Shown: piece by piece, positions 52,980-61,990 of the stretch
Layout: each line of letters begins with the position of its first letter
How positions within the stretch are numbered: position 1 is the first letter of the stretch
Assembly (NCBI RefSeq): GCF_018343715.1
Contig: NZ_JAGYPL010000004.1
Span: 124,001-188,000, forward strand
Length of the DNA stretch: 64,000 bases
Origin: Bacillus sp. FJAT-49711
GTDB lineage: Bacteria; Bacillota; Bacilli; Bacillales; Bacillaceae_C
Direction of reading: 5' to 3'
Translations under genes and position numbers: made by a program
Notes under the pieces: generated by a model
Databases searched by the model: none
Seen by the model: only the letters and a program-made list of their open reading frames with translations
Told to the model about the DNA's origin: nothing

Positions 52980-53523
52980 CCTCTCTATACTCTTAAACTA
53001 TTTTTTTACCGTACTGCTTCGTTATTTCCATAACAGTTCCAGTTTGATAAAGAAGATTATTATAATGTTATATACTTATAATAGCTTCTTAGCATGTTTT
53101 ATATTTTACTTTACTTATGTAGGAAATCTATAGCGGAATTATATCTCTTTTGGTGCCATCCATATAATATTATCAAGCATTGCGTTATTCTTCTCGAGTT
53201 CTACAAAAACTTTTTTATAAACTTCAGGAATTTCTTCTACATTAATAAAAAGGCACAAATTACCTAATACACTAAAGAGAAAACCGTACTGTTATATTCG
53301 TGATTTATGAAATATTAATTTTTCCAGATACTTACAAAGTATCAAATAAAATGATACTCGTCTACATAACTATTAAAATATTTCGTATAGATAAGACATA
53401 TCAAATTATGTTACCTCCTTACATCTCTACTGTTATCAATGGATCTTTAATAGAATTAATTAAATATAATAAATTTGCGTCAAAAATATATTGAATTATC
53501 GTCAAAGTAGTGTCAAGGTAGGT
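52980..53523. other. Gap with a decayed Nudix 3' end
   Basis: About 540 bases. The part at 53060-53300 is a remnant listed separately. The remainder shows no supported gene. Confidence 0.45.
53060..53300 (-). pseudogene. Decayed copy of a Nudix gene 3' end
   Basis: The minus strand reads LGNLCLFINVEEIPEVYKKV and NNAMLDNIIWMAPKEI before a stop; the last part matches VDDVVWMTTQEIL of the intact Nudix at 58058. The DNA that follows (ATACTTATAATAGC near 53065, then TTTTATATTTT) also matches the 3' end of that gene. It looks like a diverged duplicate. Confidence 0.5.
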
Positions 53524-54447
53524 TGAGACGTGTTCCATGTCCAAGATATAACCGATTCCGTAAAAGCCAGTAATATTAATACCATATAGGAATTATCCAA
53601 AACGAATAAACAATTTGTAAATGAATCTGTATCTGTCGGTGACAACATAATGGAGGATCGGGCCTATAAGACAATGCTTTTTGACGGTTATTTTAACAAT
53701 GGCGGTAGTTATGATGGGTCCTTCCCTAATGGAAAACGTGATCTATTAATAGCAGGTGATTATTGCAGATGAATTGAGCCACGACTGCGGAGTTTTGAGC
53801 CATTCATTGCGGATAAAAGAGCCACCATTTGCAGAACTCAGAGCCACAGCGTAGCTGCTTGCCATTGACTGTAACGCCCGATTCTTAGTATCCGTTGGAA
53901 GGGGTCAGGGCCCCGCCAGCGGATGCTTAGAATCGATTTGTCCGTGTTATCATGTTTGAGCAGATATGCCTATTAGGCATTATTTTTGGCACACTTGCGA
54001 TAGGTCCACCACACGGACAAAAGATAAGTCAATGGTGGCGGACTAGCGAATTTACTCTACATTTGGCGGTAGAGTAGCATTTACCTTTACTAATAGCGGC
54101 TCCTTTATCCGCACTCACTGGCTCTATTGTCTGCAAACAGTGGCTCAAAACTCCGCACAGGTGGCTCATTCTGTCCGCAATACTCAGCAGGGAAGTTTCA
54201 AATATGGTCTGAAGTTCCATTGGATATAAAAGAGCAACAAGAAGCAGTCGATCAAATGATTACGACAATTGAAAATTACTATGATACAAAAAAATTCGCG
54301 CTAAAAGTGACATATCGTACCAACCCAAATTTCCTAAATGGGAAAAGCGAAGAAGAATCTGGAGGTTGGTCGGTTGGATATAAAATGCCAAACAATCCTA
54401 ATATAATATTTAAACATTTTGAGGGAATTGATCCTTATAATCCGTGA
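53524..54447 (+). pseudogene. Broken gene interrupted by an IS21-like mini-element
   Basis: Plus-strand frame: VQDITDSVKASNINTI, TAG at 53587, ELSKTNKQFVNESVSVGDNI, AYKTMLFDGYFNNGGSYDG, SFPNGKRDLLIA, then the 430-bp element, then GKFQIWSEVPLDIKEQQEAV and GGWSVGYKMPNNPNIIFKHF to a stop at 54447. Removing the element and one GCAGG copy restores the frame exactly. The front of the gene is missing. I do not recognise the family; a secreted toxin or lipoprotein tail is possible. Confidence 0.7.
53757..54186. mobile_element. 430-bp non-autonomous IS21-like element
   Basis: Ends with TG...CA inverted repeats: TGATTATTGCAG on the left and the complement of TGAGTATTGCGG on the right. Inner repeats TGCGGAGTTTTGAGCCA and GAGCCAC occur near both ends, the multiple-repeat layout of IS21. 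GCAGG is duplicated on both sides (53752-53756, 54187-54191). The istA and istB genes are absent. The centre has hairpins, including ATGCCTATTAGGCAT. Confidence 0.8.
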
Positions 54448-54497
54448 GGTAATTTTTTTTACAAATGGTTTTCGATGCATTGAGGAGAGATACTAAA

Positions 54498-54788
54498 ATG
54501 GACAAAAAATTTATAACGGAAATGACAAATACGGCCGTCATCAGTGGTTGGTTATTTAATATCATTTGTCTGCTTGGAAAGGTTTTGCCTTGGTTCTCCC
54601 TCATTGCAATATTAGGTAGAGGGATTGGAGGATTGATATACCTATTTAATATTTTTGCTCTAATATTGTTAGTCATGTATGGCTGGAAAAAAATAAAGGA
54701 AGGCATTTATCTTAGAAACTTAATTTTTATTATCTTGTTTTTAATTATTTTCCCTATGATATTCAATAAAACTATGAGTCTTATTTAA
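54498..54788 (+). CDS. Small membrane protein
   Basis: A 96-residue protein with three hydrophobic segments (about 13-32, 36-56, 68-88). ATG 54498 follows GAGGAGAG; an in-frame start at 54465 lacks such a site. It lies directly after the broken gene, so it could be an immunity or accessory partner, but that is speculation. Confidence 0.55.
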   Translation: MDKKFITEMTNTAVISGWLFNIICLLGKVLPWFSLIAILGRGIGGLIYLFNIFALILLVMYGWKKIKEGIYLRNLIFIILFLIIFPMIFNKTMSLI

Positions 54789-54875
54789 TAAGCCATAAAC
54801 CTATATGAACTGTGAACTAGGCCCATTCTCTGCAAGGGTCCCAGCCGTTGTAAACAATATCTAAAATCATTTTGT

Positions 54876-55469
54876 CTAATCCCCCTTGTGATTTTCGATA
54901 AATGCTTCTTCTTCCACTGGGTCCATTATTCCTTCCGCTGCGCCGACATTTCCACCTTGGAATGCTGTTAGTTCACCATCTATCCATTCATCATGTTTAG
55001 TTATTTCTGCTTTTTCTTTATCCAACGTATAGGTATCTCCATAAAGGAATTCAATTTCTCGCCAAAGTTCTTGTTGTGTTGGATATTCCTGCTTAGACCA
55101 ATATCCTTTTTGCCTCACTTGTCCTCTCTTATCAACACGTAATGTCACACCCATCGTCGGATTTTCGATATCATTAACGTCGAATTGACCGACCGTATAA
55201 CCATCTCCATATCGTTTCGGTAAAATCGCAAACTCTTTATCTGGGTAGTTATCTTCCAAATAGTTGATAAGTTGTTCATATCGCTCAGCATGCGTGTTCG
55301 CTTTAAAATTAGGATAGGTTACATAGTATCCCACAAATCCAATGACAACTACACTCGTTAACGAAATCGCCCATTTTTTTCTCTCAATAAATATAAGCCA
55401 AATACCTATGATCGCAATCAGCACTACAACTCCAACTAGAAAAAAATATACATTTTCACTGGGACTCAT
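54876..55469 (-). CDS. Two-helix membrane protein with extracytoplasmic domain
   Basis: A 197-residue protein with helices at about residues 7-27 and 33-53 and then a 140-residue exposed domain (ERYEQLINYLEDNYPDKEFA, NPTMGVTLRVDKRGQVRQKG). That domain resembles DUF3139/YfjS-like exported domains but no confident family is recognised. Its start overlaps the stop of the upstream Nudix gene by four bases, so they are translated together. Confidence 0.65.
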   Translation of the reverse strand: MSPSENVYFFLVGVVVLIAIIGIWLIFIERKKWAISLTSVVVIGFVGYYVTYPNFKANTHAERYEQLINYLEDNYPDKEFAILPKRYGDGYTVGQFDVNDIENPTMGVTLRVDKRGQVRQKGYWSKQEYPTQQELWREIEFLYGDTYTLDKEKAEITKHDEWIDGELTAFQGGNVGAAEGIMDPVEEEAFIENHKGD

Positions 55470-55960
55470 GTAATTACACGTAAATACTCTTGAGGATTAT
55501 TTATTACAAAGTGTTTCTCTATTGATAAAAGAACTTCTTCATTTCCGGGTAATGAAACTGTTTTTACAGCATCATTAATCGATAACCATTTGTACTCACT
55601 ATGTTCGTAATTTAATGTTACTTCTTCGTGTTCCTCCACATATCCAACAAATACAGGAGCAACATAAATATAATTTTCTTTTGATGAGTAAATCTGATCA
55701 AAGTTATTAGAAGTATACAATAAGACCTGTTGGATTCCAGTTTCTTCTTTTACCTCTCTTAAAGCAGCTTCCCAAGCAGTTTCCCCCTCTTCGATACTTC
55801 CACCGATATAACACCAAACATCTCTTAGCACAGAGGTAGCTCTCTTTAATAATAAAACTTTGTATTCATTTTCTGTCTTTTTCAATAAAATAATTGCAAC
55901 ACCTGTACATCTTATTGGTACTTCAAACATTTCCTTCCCCTCATTCATCTGAATTTTCAT
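55466..55960 (-). CDS. Nudix hydrolase
   Basis: A 164-residue (or 154 from ATG 55930, which follows GGGGAAGG) Nudix protein. The box is GGSIEEGETAWEAALREVKE followed by ETG. FEVPIRCTGVAIILLKK and YKWLSINDAV resemble dATP/dihydroneopterin triphosphate pyrophosphatase-like MutT proteins. Coupled to the membrane-protein gene that follows by a four-base overlap. Confidence 0.85.
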   Translation of the reverse strand: MKIQMNEGKEMFEVPIRCTGVAIILLKKTENEYKVLLLKRATSVLRDVWCYIGGSIEEGETAWEAALREVKEETGIQQVLLYTSNNFDQIYSSKENYIYVAPVFVGYVEEHEEVTLNYEHSEYKWLSINDAVKTVSLPGNEEVLLSIEKHFVINNPQEYLRVIT

Positions 55961-56243
55961 TAAAAAGGCTAACTTAAGAGCAGCTTGACCTCTTGATTTC
56001 AGTCGTTAAATCATATATGAAAATTTATTCAGCTGCTTTTATATTTCCTCCTTATTTATTGTACAAATTCATATTCTCCTTGGATACAAAAAAAACGAAA
56101 CCACTGGGTCTAAGCTCTGTTAAGCCAAGACTAAGATGAATTTTTAAATAAGTAGTTTTATAAATGAAGTGAGAATGGCAAAAGATTTTTCATTGTCTTA
56201 TTTACTATGACACCCTTTAGTTGAACACTAACAAAAAAGTTCT

Positions 56244-56732
56244 TTATAGACATTTGGTAGAAAAAGATTGGATGTATTTTTTTAAGTCTTGTCTATATAT
56301 TTCAGTATATAAACCATTAGTGTATTCACTGATGATTTTTCGCCAAAAATGGATTGCAGATTCATTTATAATCATCTGAGCAACTTTCCAATTTGCCTTA
56401 TATAAATCAAATGCTTTACTTGCTGCCTCTCTTCCTAATCCATTTCTTCTATATTTTTTAAGAATCATAAAATCATAAATTACATGCGTCGGGTCAGGGT
56501 CAACATCAAAATTTTCAAATAAAACAACTAAAAAACCAATAATTTTTCCATTGTAATTTATAAAAAAGGGATTCCATCTGGGGTCTCGCCAATAAAACTC
56601 TAAATCTACATCATATAATCCTAGGCTATTTATATCTTCCTCTGTATATTTGCTAAAATCATAAAGATAAAACTGATACATGTTCTCCAGAATTTGTTTA
56701 CTTTCCTTAGTTACTGAAACGAGCTTAATCAA
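56244..56732 (-). CDS. GNAT family N-acetyltransferase
   Basis: A 162-residue GNAT-type protein. The acetyl-CoA loop is ILKKYRRNGLGREAASKAFD near residue 91; HFWRKIISEYTNG near 128 replaces the usual FY..GF strand. VDPDPTHVIYDFM precedes it. ATG follows AGGAGGCAA. Substrate unknown. Confidence 0.8.
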   Translation of the reverse strand: MIKLVSVTKESKQILENMYQFYLYDFSKYTEEDINSLGLYDVDLEFYWRDPRWNPFFINYNGKIIGFLVVLFENFDVDPDPTHVIYDFMILKKYRRNGLGREAASKAFDLYKANWKVAQMIINESAIHFWRKIISEYTNGLYTEIYRQDLKKYIQSFSTKCL

Positions 56733-56824
56733 TTATTTTGCCTCCTATTATTCAAGGTAGACAGCACCAAAATAACCATTCCACTAGTATTCCTCCTCTT
56801 AGTTTAAAAAATTCTGCAAAAATA

Positions 56825-56833
56825 GCGTTAATC
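56825..56833. repeat. GCGTTAATC repeat, copy C
   Basis: AAAAATAGCGTTAATCCTTC matches copy B at 51713 over 20 bases but the right arm has diverged. It contains the stop codon of the broken phosphoesterase gene. Confidence 0.55.
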
Positions 56834-57154
56834 CTTCCGTAGGATAAACCTTTTATCTAATCTTGAAGCAATCCATTTGTGGTGTTTTCTTTCCTCGCCC
56901 GCACTTCCTGGGTCTTTACCGTTCATTATGTTTAAAATGGCTTCATCGTGATTCCCCCTAACAATAGATACATCAGTCCGGGAAAATAACAAATCTAGAA
57001 CTTCATTTGTTTCATGTCCGATAGCAATTAAAACACCTAGACAATAAATGTGTTAAATCTGGTTATCTTTATCGATGTCATCTAAGACGGCCTTCAATGC
57101 ACAACTATTTCCGTAAATGTCAGTAATAATAGCGACTTTATTGCTTTTATCCAT
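56828..57154 (-). pseudogene. Metallophosphoesterase gene with one in-frame stop
   Basis: From ATG 57154 (GAGGTGG upstream): MDKSNKVAIITDIYGNSCAL, DDIDKDNQI, TAA, HIYCLGVLIAIGHETNEVLD, VSIVRGNHDEAIL, and a stop at 56828 after 109 codons. GNHDE is the calcineurin-like phosphoesterase motif; DIYGNS stands where DxHGN is usual. One stop codon and a short C-terminus mark it as broken. Confidence 0.75.
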
Positions 57155-57510
57155 TAATTCCACCTCATATATAGGAATCACTATTACTTCTTTAAAGTTA
57201 ACTTGAATTCCTTCTTTAATTAAATCTGCTAATAAGAGTCAGGAAGGTCTTATTAAAATATTTTTTCTTCCATGTTAAACTTTTTGAAAACACGCCAAAT
57301 CCTCTCCAAATTACTTGGTGAATTTTATAAAAATGGCAATCTCCTCTGAATTAAGTCAAATTTAGAAATACTCATTATAAAAGCTTGTTTAAACACTATC
57401 TCTAATAAGTCCTATAAAAAAGTAATCCGTATAAACCGATTACAACTATTATACGAAGGCACCCATTTAGTTATAGAAAGAAGAACTTAATTTCTAACCA
57501 GTATCGACTT
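57155..57510. other. Intergenic region, nothing recognised
   Basis: About 355 bases between two pseudogenes. AATCCG(TATAAA)CGGATTA-like short hairpin near 57421-57445; no gene supported. Confidence 0.4.
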
Positions 57511-57903
57511 TTATTGTTTTATCATTTGTTCATTGATTAGACGTTCTTTGTCGTCCAAATTAAAACTGCCGTTTGTCCAACTTGGAAGAATTCCATAGCC
57601 CTAAATAGTCTCTTGCTTTGCTTCGTAAACTATTGCTTTCAAACGTTTTCCTTCAATGTCTTTTTCTTTTAATTCATAAGTGTATTATGTAACCTCTTCT
57701 CCTAAATGCTCACTTAAAAATGTCATACCATTCGCTTCATGATTACTAAACATTTCATTAGGAATATCTAATATAAAGGTTTCAACTTCGATAGACTTTT
57801 TAATTTCCCACCCTTTTTTGGATAAATATACTTTATGATCCTCATTAAGGTTTTCTTGATTAAAAGCAGAAACGAATAAAATCCCAATAAGTATTAATAA
57901 CAT
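57511..57903 (-). pseudogene. DUF4830-like exported protein gene with two in-frame stops
   Basis: Frame of 131 codons: a hydrophobic N-terminus (MLLILIGILFVSAF), LSKKGWEIKKSIEVETFILD, EEVT, TAA at 57687-57685, YTYELKEKDIEGKRLKAIVY, TAG at 57603-57601, GYGILPSWTNGSFNLDDKER, stop. The GWEVxxxPIEVAxVxIP and closing G-rich part fit DUF4830. No indel is needed, only two substitutions. Confidence 0.65.
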
Positions 57904-58057
57904 TCTTATTTTTATAACAATACCTTCTCTTTTTAATAATGATATTTAATTCAATACAGTTTTCTTCTGCTTCGTTACATAGATAAGGGAAAAGCCATCC
58001 TTCATCAAGACAGCAACGTATCCGTGGGATAAAAAAGATTACTATCATTATATATAT

Positions 58058-58474
58058 TTATAATAGCCTTTCAGCAAGTTTTATATTTTCCTTTAAATAT
58101 GCGGGTAATCCATTGTGGGATAATATCTCTTGGGTTGTCATCCATACGACATCATCAACTTCATCCGTACTTTTAGCAAAGGCCTCACCCGATTTATGAT
58201 GACATATAAAAACTATGTCAATAACATTAAGCCCTGAATCAGTAACAAACGATGAACTATTTACATATCTTAGGCCTGTCACTTCGATTCCCACTTCTTC
58301 ATATATTTCTCTTTGCAAAGTCCTTTCCAAAATATCGGAAAAATTTCCTTCGATTTCGCACTTCCCGCCAACAAGGGAAAGTGAGCCGCCTGCGTGTTCC
58401 TCCTTTTTACTTCTAAAAATTAAAAGCCATTTGTCATTTCGACGAATTGCACCTTCTACATTTACAATAAACAT
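58058..58474 (-). CDS. Nudix hydrolase
   Basis: A 138-residue Nudix protein. The box region is GGKCEIEGNFSDILERTLQR followed by EIYEEVG; it is longer than canonical between the first Gly and REI, but keeps the EEVG core. DDVVWMTTQEIL is the trailing strand. AGGAGGAT before the ATG. A decayed copy of its 3' end lies at 53060. Confidence 0.8.
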   Translation of the reverse strand: MFIVNVEGAIRRNDKWLLIFRSKKEEHAGGSLSLVGGKCEIEGNFSDILERTLQREIYEEVGIEVTGLRYVNSSSFVTDSGLNVIDIVFICHHKSGEAFAKSTDEVDDVVWMTTQEILSHNGLPAYLKENIKLAERLL

Positions 58475-58607
58475 TAAATATCCTCCTACATATATTTATA
58501 AGCCTTCATTATGCTTAAAGTTCTTTTTAAGGCTATCTTCAAAGAAAAATGACCGATTTTCCATTTTGTAAAAATGCACTCCGATATTTGAATAAGATAA
58601 CTCATAA

Positions 58608-59042
58608 TTATTTTCTTAACGCTTCTTTTATCGCCCAATAATGGTGTTCATGGATTAGAAGTTGTTCAGCATTATCTAAATCAATCCAACTAGTATAGTG
58701 ATCATCTTCTATGGGTTGCTGAACCTTGTTCAATAATTTTACTAAATAAAAATAAGCATTATTAAGTAGTGGCTCACCTTTAATTGATTTGAAGTATTTC
58801 ATTGCATTACCAATATAAGAATCTACTGTTATCTTAAAACCTGTTTCTTCTAACATCTCTCTTCTTAAACAATCTATATCATATTCGCCATTTTCAATTC
58901 CGCCTCCAGGTAAAAAATAATCACCATTGGAATTTTGAACAGATAAAACCTTATCCATGTCAGAATTAAAACAAATGGCATAAATCCCTTTTCTTGTTTG
59001 ATAATCAAAGTTATCTATCTTCTGCCCAAAAACTTTAACCAC
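58608..59042 (-). CDS. Nudix hydrolase
   Basis: A 144-residue MutT-like protein: box GGGIENGEYDIDCLRREMLE with ETGFK, preceded by YFLPGGG. SIKGEPLLNNAYFYLV and YTSWIDLDNAEQLL complete the fold. AGGTGAT before the start. It follows the MurF gene in the same direction, 126 bases away. Confidence 0.85.
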   Translation of the reverse strand: MVKVFGQKIDNFDYQTRKGIYAICFNSDMDKVLSVQNSNGDYFLPGGGIENGEYDIDCLRREMLEETGFKITVDSYIGNAMKYFKSIKGEPLLNNAYFYLVKLLNKVQQPIEDDHYTSWIDLDNAEQLLIHEHHYWAIKEALRK

Positions 59043-59168
59043 GTTATCACCTGCTAAATGAATTCTTTTTGCTAAACTTCATTAGGCTAAATTCATTGTC
59101 TATTTTTATCACCATAAAATCCTCTAGTTTCTTTATCTATACTTTTAACCTACTTGTTATTAAAAGTA

Positions 59169-60542
59169 TTATAATTTATTTACAATCTCCTCTAATGCCA
59201 TTCCGCGTGAACCTTTCACTAAAATAACATCGTTAATATCAGAAATGTCCTTAATAAAATTTACAATTTTGTTTTTATCCGTAAAATGTTGCACTCTCGA
59301 TTTACTTAAATTTATTCTAGCTTCATCTGCTATGAATTTAGATAGAGGACCATATGTAATAAGAAAATCAATTTTGCTTGGATTAATAAATCTTCCAATC
59401 ATTTTATGATATTCTATTTCATGTTCTCCTAATTCCAACATATCACCTAAAACCAAAATTTTCTTATCGTATCCTTCCAATTCCTGAAAAGTTTCAATAG
59501 CAGCTTGAACAGAATTTGGACTAGCATTCCAGGCATCATTTATTATTGTGCAACCAATCTTCGATCTTAATTTTTGCATTCGCATCTCAGTAATAGTTAA
59601 ATCTCTCAATCCTTTTATAATATTTTCGTCTTTAATTCCGAGTTCCTTTCCAACAACAATCGATGCTAAAGCATTTTGAACATTATATTTTCCCATTAAA
59701 GGAACAGTATATTGTGGTGAATTCTTATGATTTATAAAGAAACTGAATTCAGCAGATTGAGCAAATATTGAACGAGTATAAAAATCATTATGCGTTTTCT
59801 CACCAAAAGTTATAAATCTGATGCGTCTTGAATAGTGAGTATTTTTTATTTGTTGTAAAAGTGGCTCGTCACCGTTATATACAAGTAATCCATTTTCTTT
59901 TAATCCAGCGACAATTTCTAATTTTGCTTTAGCAATACCTTCTCTAGAACCTAAAGTTCCAATGTGTGATAAGCCAATCATAGTGATAATGGCTATGTCA
60001 GGCTGGGCGATTTTAGATAATTGTTTAATCTGACCTCTTTCACTCATACCCATTTCAAGGACCATCATTTCATCATCTTCTGATACTTCTAAAATGGTTA
60101 ATGGCAATCCAATCTGACTATTTAAATTACCTTTTGTTTTATGAACTTTAAATGATGTTCCTAAAATGGAATTTACCATATCCTTTGTGGTTGTTTTGCC
60201 ATTACTTCCAGTAATACCAATTACTTTAATAGAAAGCTGATTTCGATAGGAAGATGCGAGTGTTTGTAAAGCAGCTAGTGTATTATCTACGAAAATCAGT
60301 GGAATCCCTTTCGGAGGATTTGAGTGATCTTTCTCCCATAAAGAAGCAGTAGCCCCCTTTTTTATTGCTTCAGCAACGTAATCATGTCCATCCTTTATGC
60401 GTACAATGGGAATATACAAATTTCCTTCTTTCACAGTTCTTGAATCTATTGATACACCTCTAACACCTAAATTTTCAAAATGTGCTTCTAAGCCGTCTCC
60501 ATTGATCATCTCTTTGATAACCTTTAGGCTTCTTTCTATCAA
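59169..60542 (-). CDS. murF: MurF-like UDP-MurNAc-tripeptide:D-Ala-D-Ala ligase, orphan copy
   Basis: A 457-residue Mur ligase of the MurF type, which adds D-Ala-D-Ala to the peptidoglycan precursor. N-terminal domain GVSIDSRTVKEGNLYIPI, the ATP loop GITGSNGKTTTKDMV near residue 110, GNLNSQIGLPLTIL, MVLEMGMSERGQI, and the C-terminal INDAWNASPNSVQAAI and VLGDMLELGEHE are all present. Unlike the usual ddl-murF pair it has no cell-wall gene beside it and sits among accessory genes. So it is probably a second copy, perhaps with altered dipeptide choice. Confidence 0.88.
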   Translation of the reverse strand: MIERSLKVIKEMINGDGLEAHFENLGVRGVSIDSRTVKEGNLYIPIVRIKDGHDYVAEAIKKGATASLWEKDHSNPPKGIPLIFVDNTLAALQTLASSYRNQLSIKVIGITGSNGKTTTKDMVNSILGTSFKVHKTKGNLNSQIGLPLTILEVSEDDEMMVLEMGMSERGQIKQLSKIAQPDIAIITMIGLSHIGTLGSREGIAKAKLEIVAGLKENGLLVYNGDEPLLQQIKNTHYSRRIRFITFGEKTHNDFYTRSIFAQSAEFSFFINHKNSPQYTVPLMGKYNVQNALASIVVGKELGIKDENIIKGLRDLTITEMRMQKLRSKIGCTIINDAWNASPNSVQAAIETFQELEGYDKKILVLGDMLELGEHEIEYHKMIGRFINPSKIDFLITYGPLSKFIADEARINLSKSRVQHFTDKNKIVNFIKDISDINDVILVKGSRGMALEEIVNKL

Positions 60543-61032
60543 GTTAACTCCTCCATATATAGGTATTATAAAAATATAAACCTAATCCATAAGGATGTAT
60601 CCCGCTTTTAATTAAATTAACAAAAGAACTTCATTAGCAACACTGTTTTCAATGACACCTTTCGTTAAAGAAATAGCGTTCTATTACCACGTAGTCTTAA
60701 GCTGAAAAATATATTTCATTTTTAGATATCATACGGGTTCCTGAAACGAGAATAACTCATATGAATTTTTCATTTTATCTTATTATCTTTACACCAGAGG
60801 TAAGTTATTTCATTATTGTATAACTTGCACATTTAGTTGATAGCGCTTCCATATTAATGACATCTCATAAACGACTACCCATAATGTGATTATCTTCTAG
60901 TACCACACTCTACAAAACCCGTTTTTTAATGGTAGCGAATTGCATTTTTGTTAGATTCATATACTTTTAAAAGTCCTTAACTCTTGTTGCCGTTAATAAC
61001 ATAAGCAATTATACAAATTGTATATAAAAATA
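60543..61032. other. Intergenic region, nothing recognised
   Basis: About 490 AT-rich bases upstream of the MurF-like gene; it should hold that gene's promoter. No gene, terminator or known RNA could be supported. Confidence 0.4.
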
Positions 61033-61470
61033 TTATCTAACTTTTTTAGTAAAACAATATGATAACTTATCAAAACCTTTGGACTCATAAAAATCATGTG
61101 CTTTTGTCCGTTGAAATCCACTATTTAATATAAGGTAAGAAAGTCCCTTCTCTAAAGCATAATTTTCAACATGTTTAAGAAGTTTAGTTCCTATTCCTTT
61201 TTCTTGAAAACTTTCTTGTACAGCAAGACCATTTATTTTTAAGTATCCTATTTCGTATTCTAATGCCATTGTTTGTACCACCGTGATACAACCTACTACC
61301 TTGTTTTCTATCAATGCGACAAAAGTTTTGTAATTTTCATCTTTATTCATTTTTTCAAACCGTTCGGAAATATTTGCAGCATTAACAGTGCGACTTCCCA
61401 ATTCATTATTCCATAAAGATATTACTACCAAATAATCGTTTTCTCTAATTTCACGAATTTCAATATCCAT
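61033..61470 (-). CDS. GNAT family N-acetyltransferase
   Basis: A 145-residue GNAT: INGLAVQESFQEKGIGTKLLKH holds the acetyl-CoA loop (QEKGIG) and DFYESKGFDKLSY the last strand. ATG 61470 follows GGAGG by seven bases and is preferred over an upstream in-frame start at 61512. Similar to aminoglycoside/small-molecule acetyltransferases by shape only. Confidence 0.87.
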   Translation of the reverse strand: MDIEIREIRENDYLVVISLWNNELGSRTVNAANISERFEKMNKDENYKTFVALIENKVVGCITVVQTMALEYEIGYLKINGLAVQESFQEKGIGTKLLKHVENYALEKGLSYLILNSGFQRTKAHDFYESKGFDKLSYCFTKKVR

Positions 61471-61615
61471 ATATATCCTCCGATTTTTAATCATAGTATG
61501 TGCTCCTCCCATAATAATTCAACGAACTTTACAATAAATCCTTTTCCACTGAACTCCTTATACTTTTAGTAAATTCTTTCACATAGTCTTAATGGATATT
61601 AAGGTTTATTCCATC

Positions 61616-61640
61616 AAAAAAGATCGTCTTTAGACGACCT
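61616..61640 (-). terminator. Terminator downstream of the DeoR remnant
   Basis: On the minus strand TCGTC/GACGA stem with flanking pairs and a T run. Confidence 0.65.
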
Positions 61641-61649
61641 TATACTTGA

Positions 61650-61793
61650 TTAATATTTAATATTATTTTTTTCCTTTGGTGCTACAATTACTTTAACCTC
61701 AAGTGCTTCGATCTGTTCAATTGTCTCTAGATCAGCATCCCATTCCGTAATTAATATATCTAGGTCTTCGATTCTTCCTTTAATAATTTTCTA
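61650..61793 (-). pseudogene. C-terminal remnant of a DeoR/GlpR-type regulator
   Basis: Minus-strand frame: KGRIEDLDILITEWDADLET, then IEQIEALEVKVIVAP and a stop at 61650. This is the closing segment of the DeoR sugar-sensor domain (DxLITDxxxxxxxxxxLxxxGxxVxxA). The rest of the gene is absent but its terminator remains. Confidence 0.65.
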
Positions 61794-61990
61794 CTTAAGC
61801 TGGATTAACCACTAAGCTTACGAGGTTTATTGTAAAAAATCCCGCGTTACCTTTTTTCTGAGTAAACATCTCATTTTATATTTTTCTAATATACTATATA
61901 TCGTAAAAGTGCTAGATGTTCTTTGCTGATGTAGAAAAAGCGTTTCCGTCTTTTACAGAAACGCCAATGTTAGTGAATAAACAAATATAT

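Noticed and set aside
53300-53494. 64-residue plus-strand ORF
   Set aside because: No ribosome site, AT-rich Ile/Lys/Tyr composition, and it runs antisense beside a recognisable Nudix remnant.
43033-57903. Stop codon reassignment or read-through to explain in-frame TAG/TAA
   Set aside because: Both TAG and TAA occur, intact genes here use both as normal stops, and frameshifts occur in the same region, so ordinary decay is simpler.
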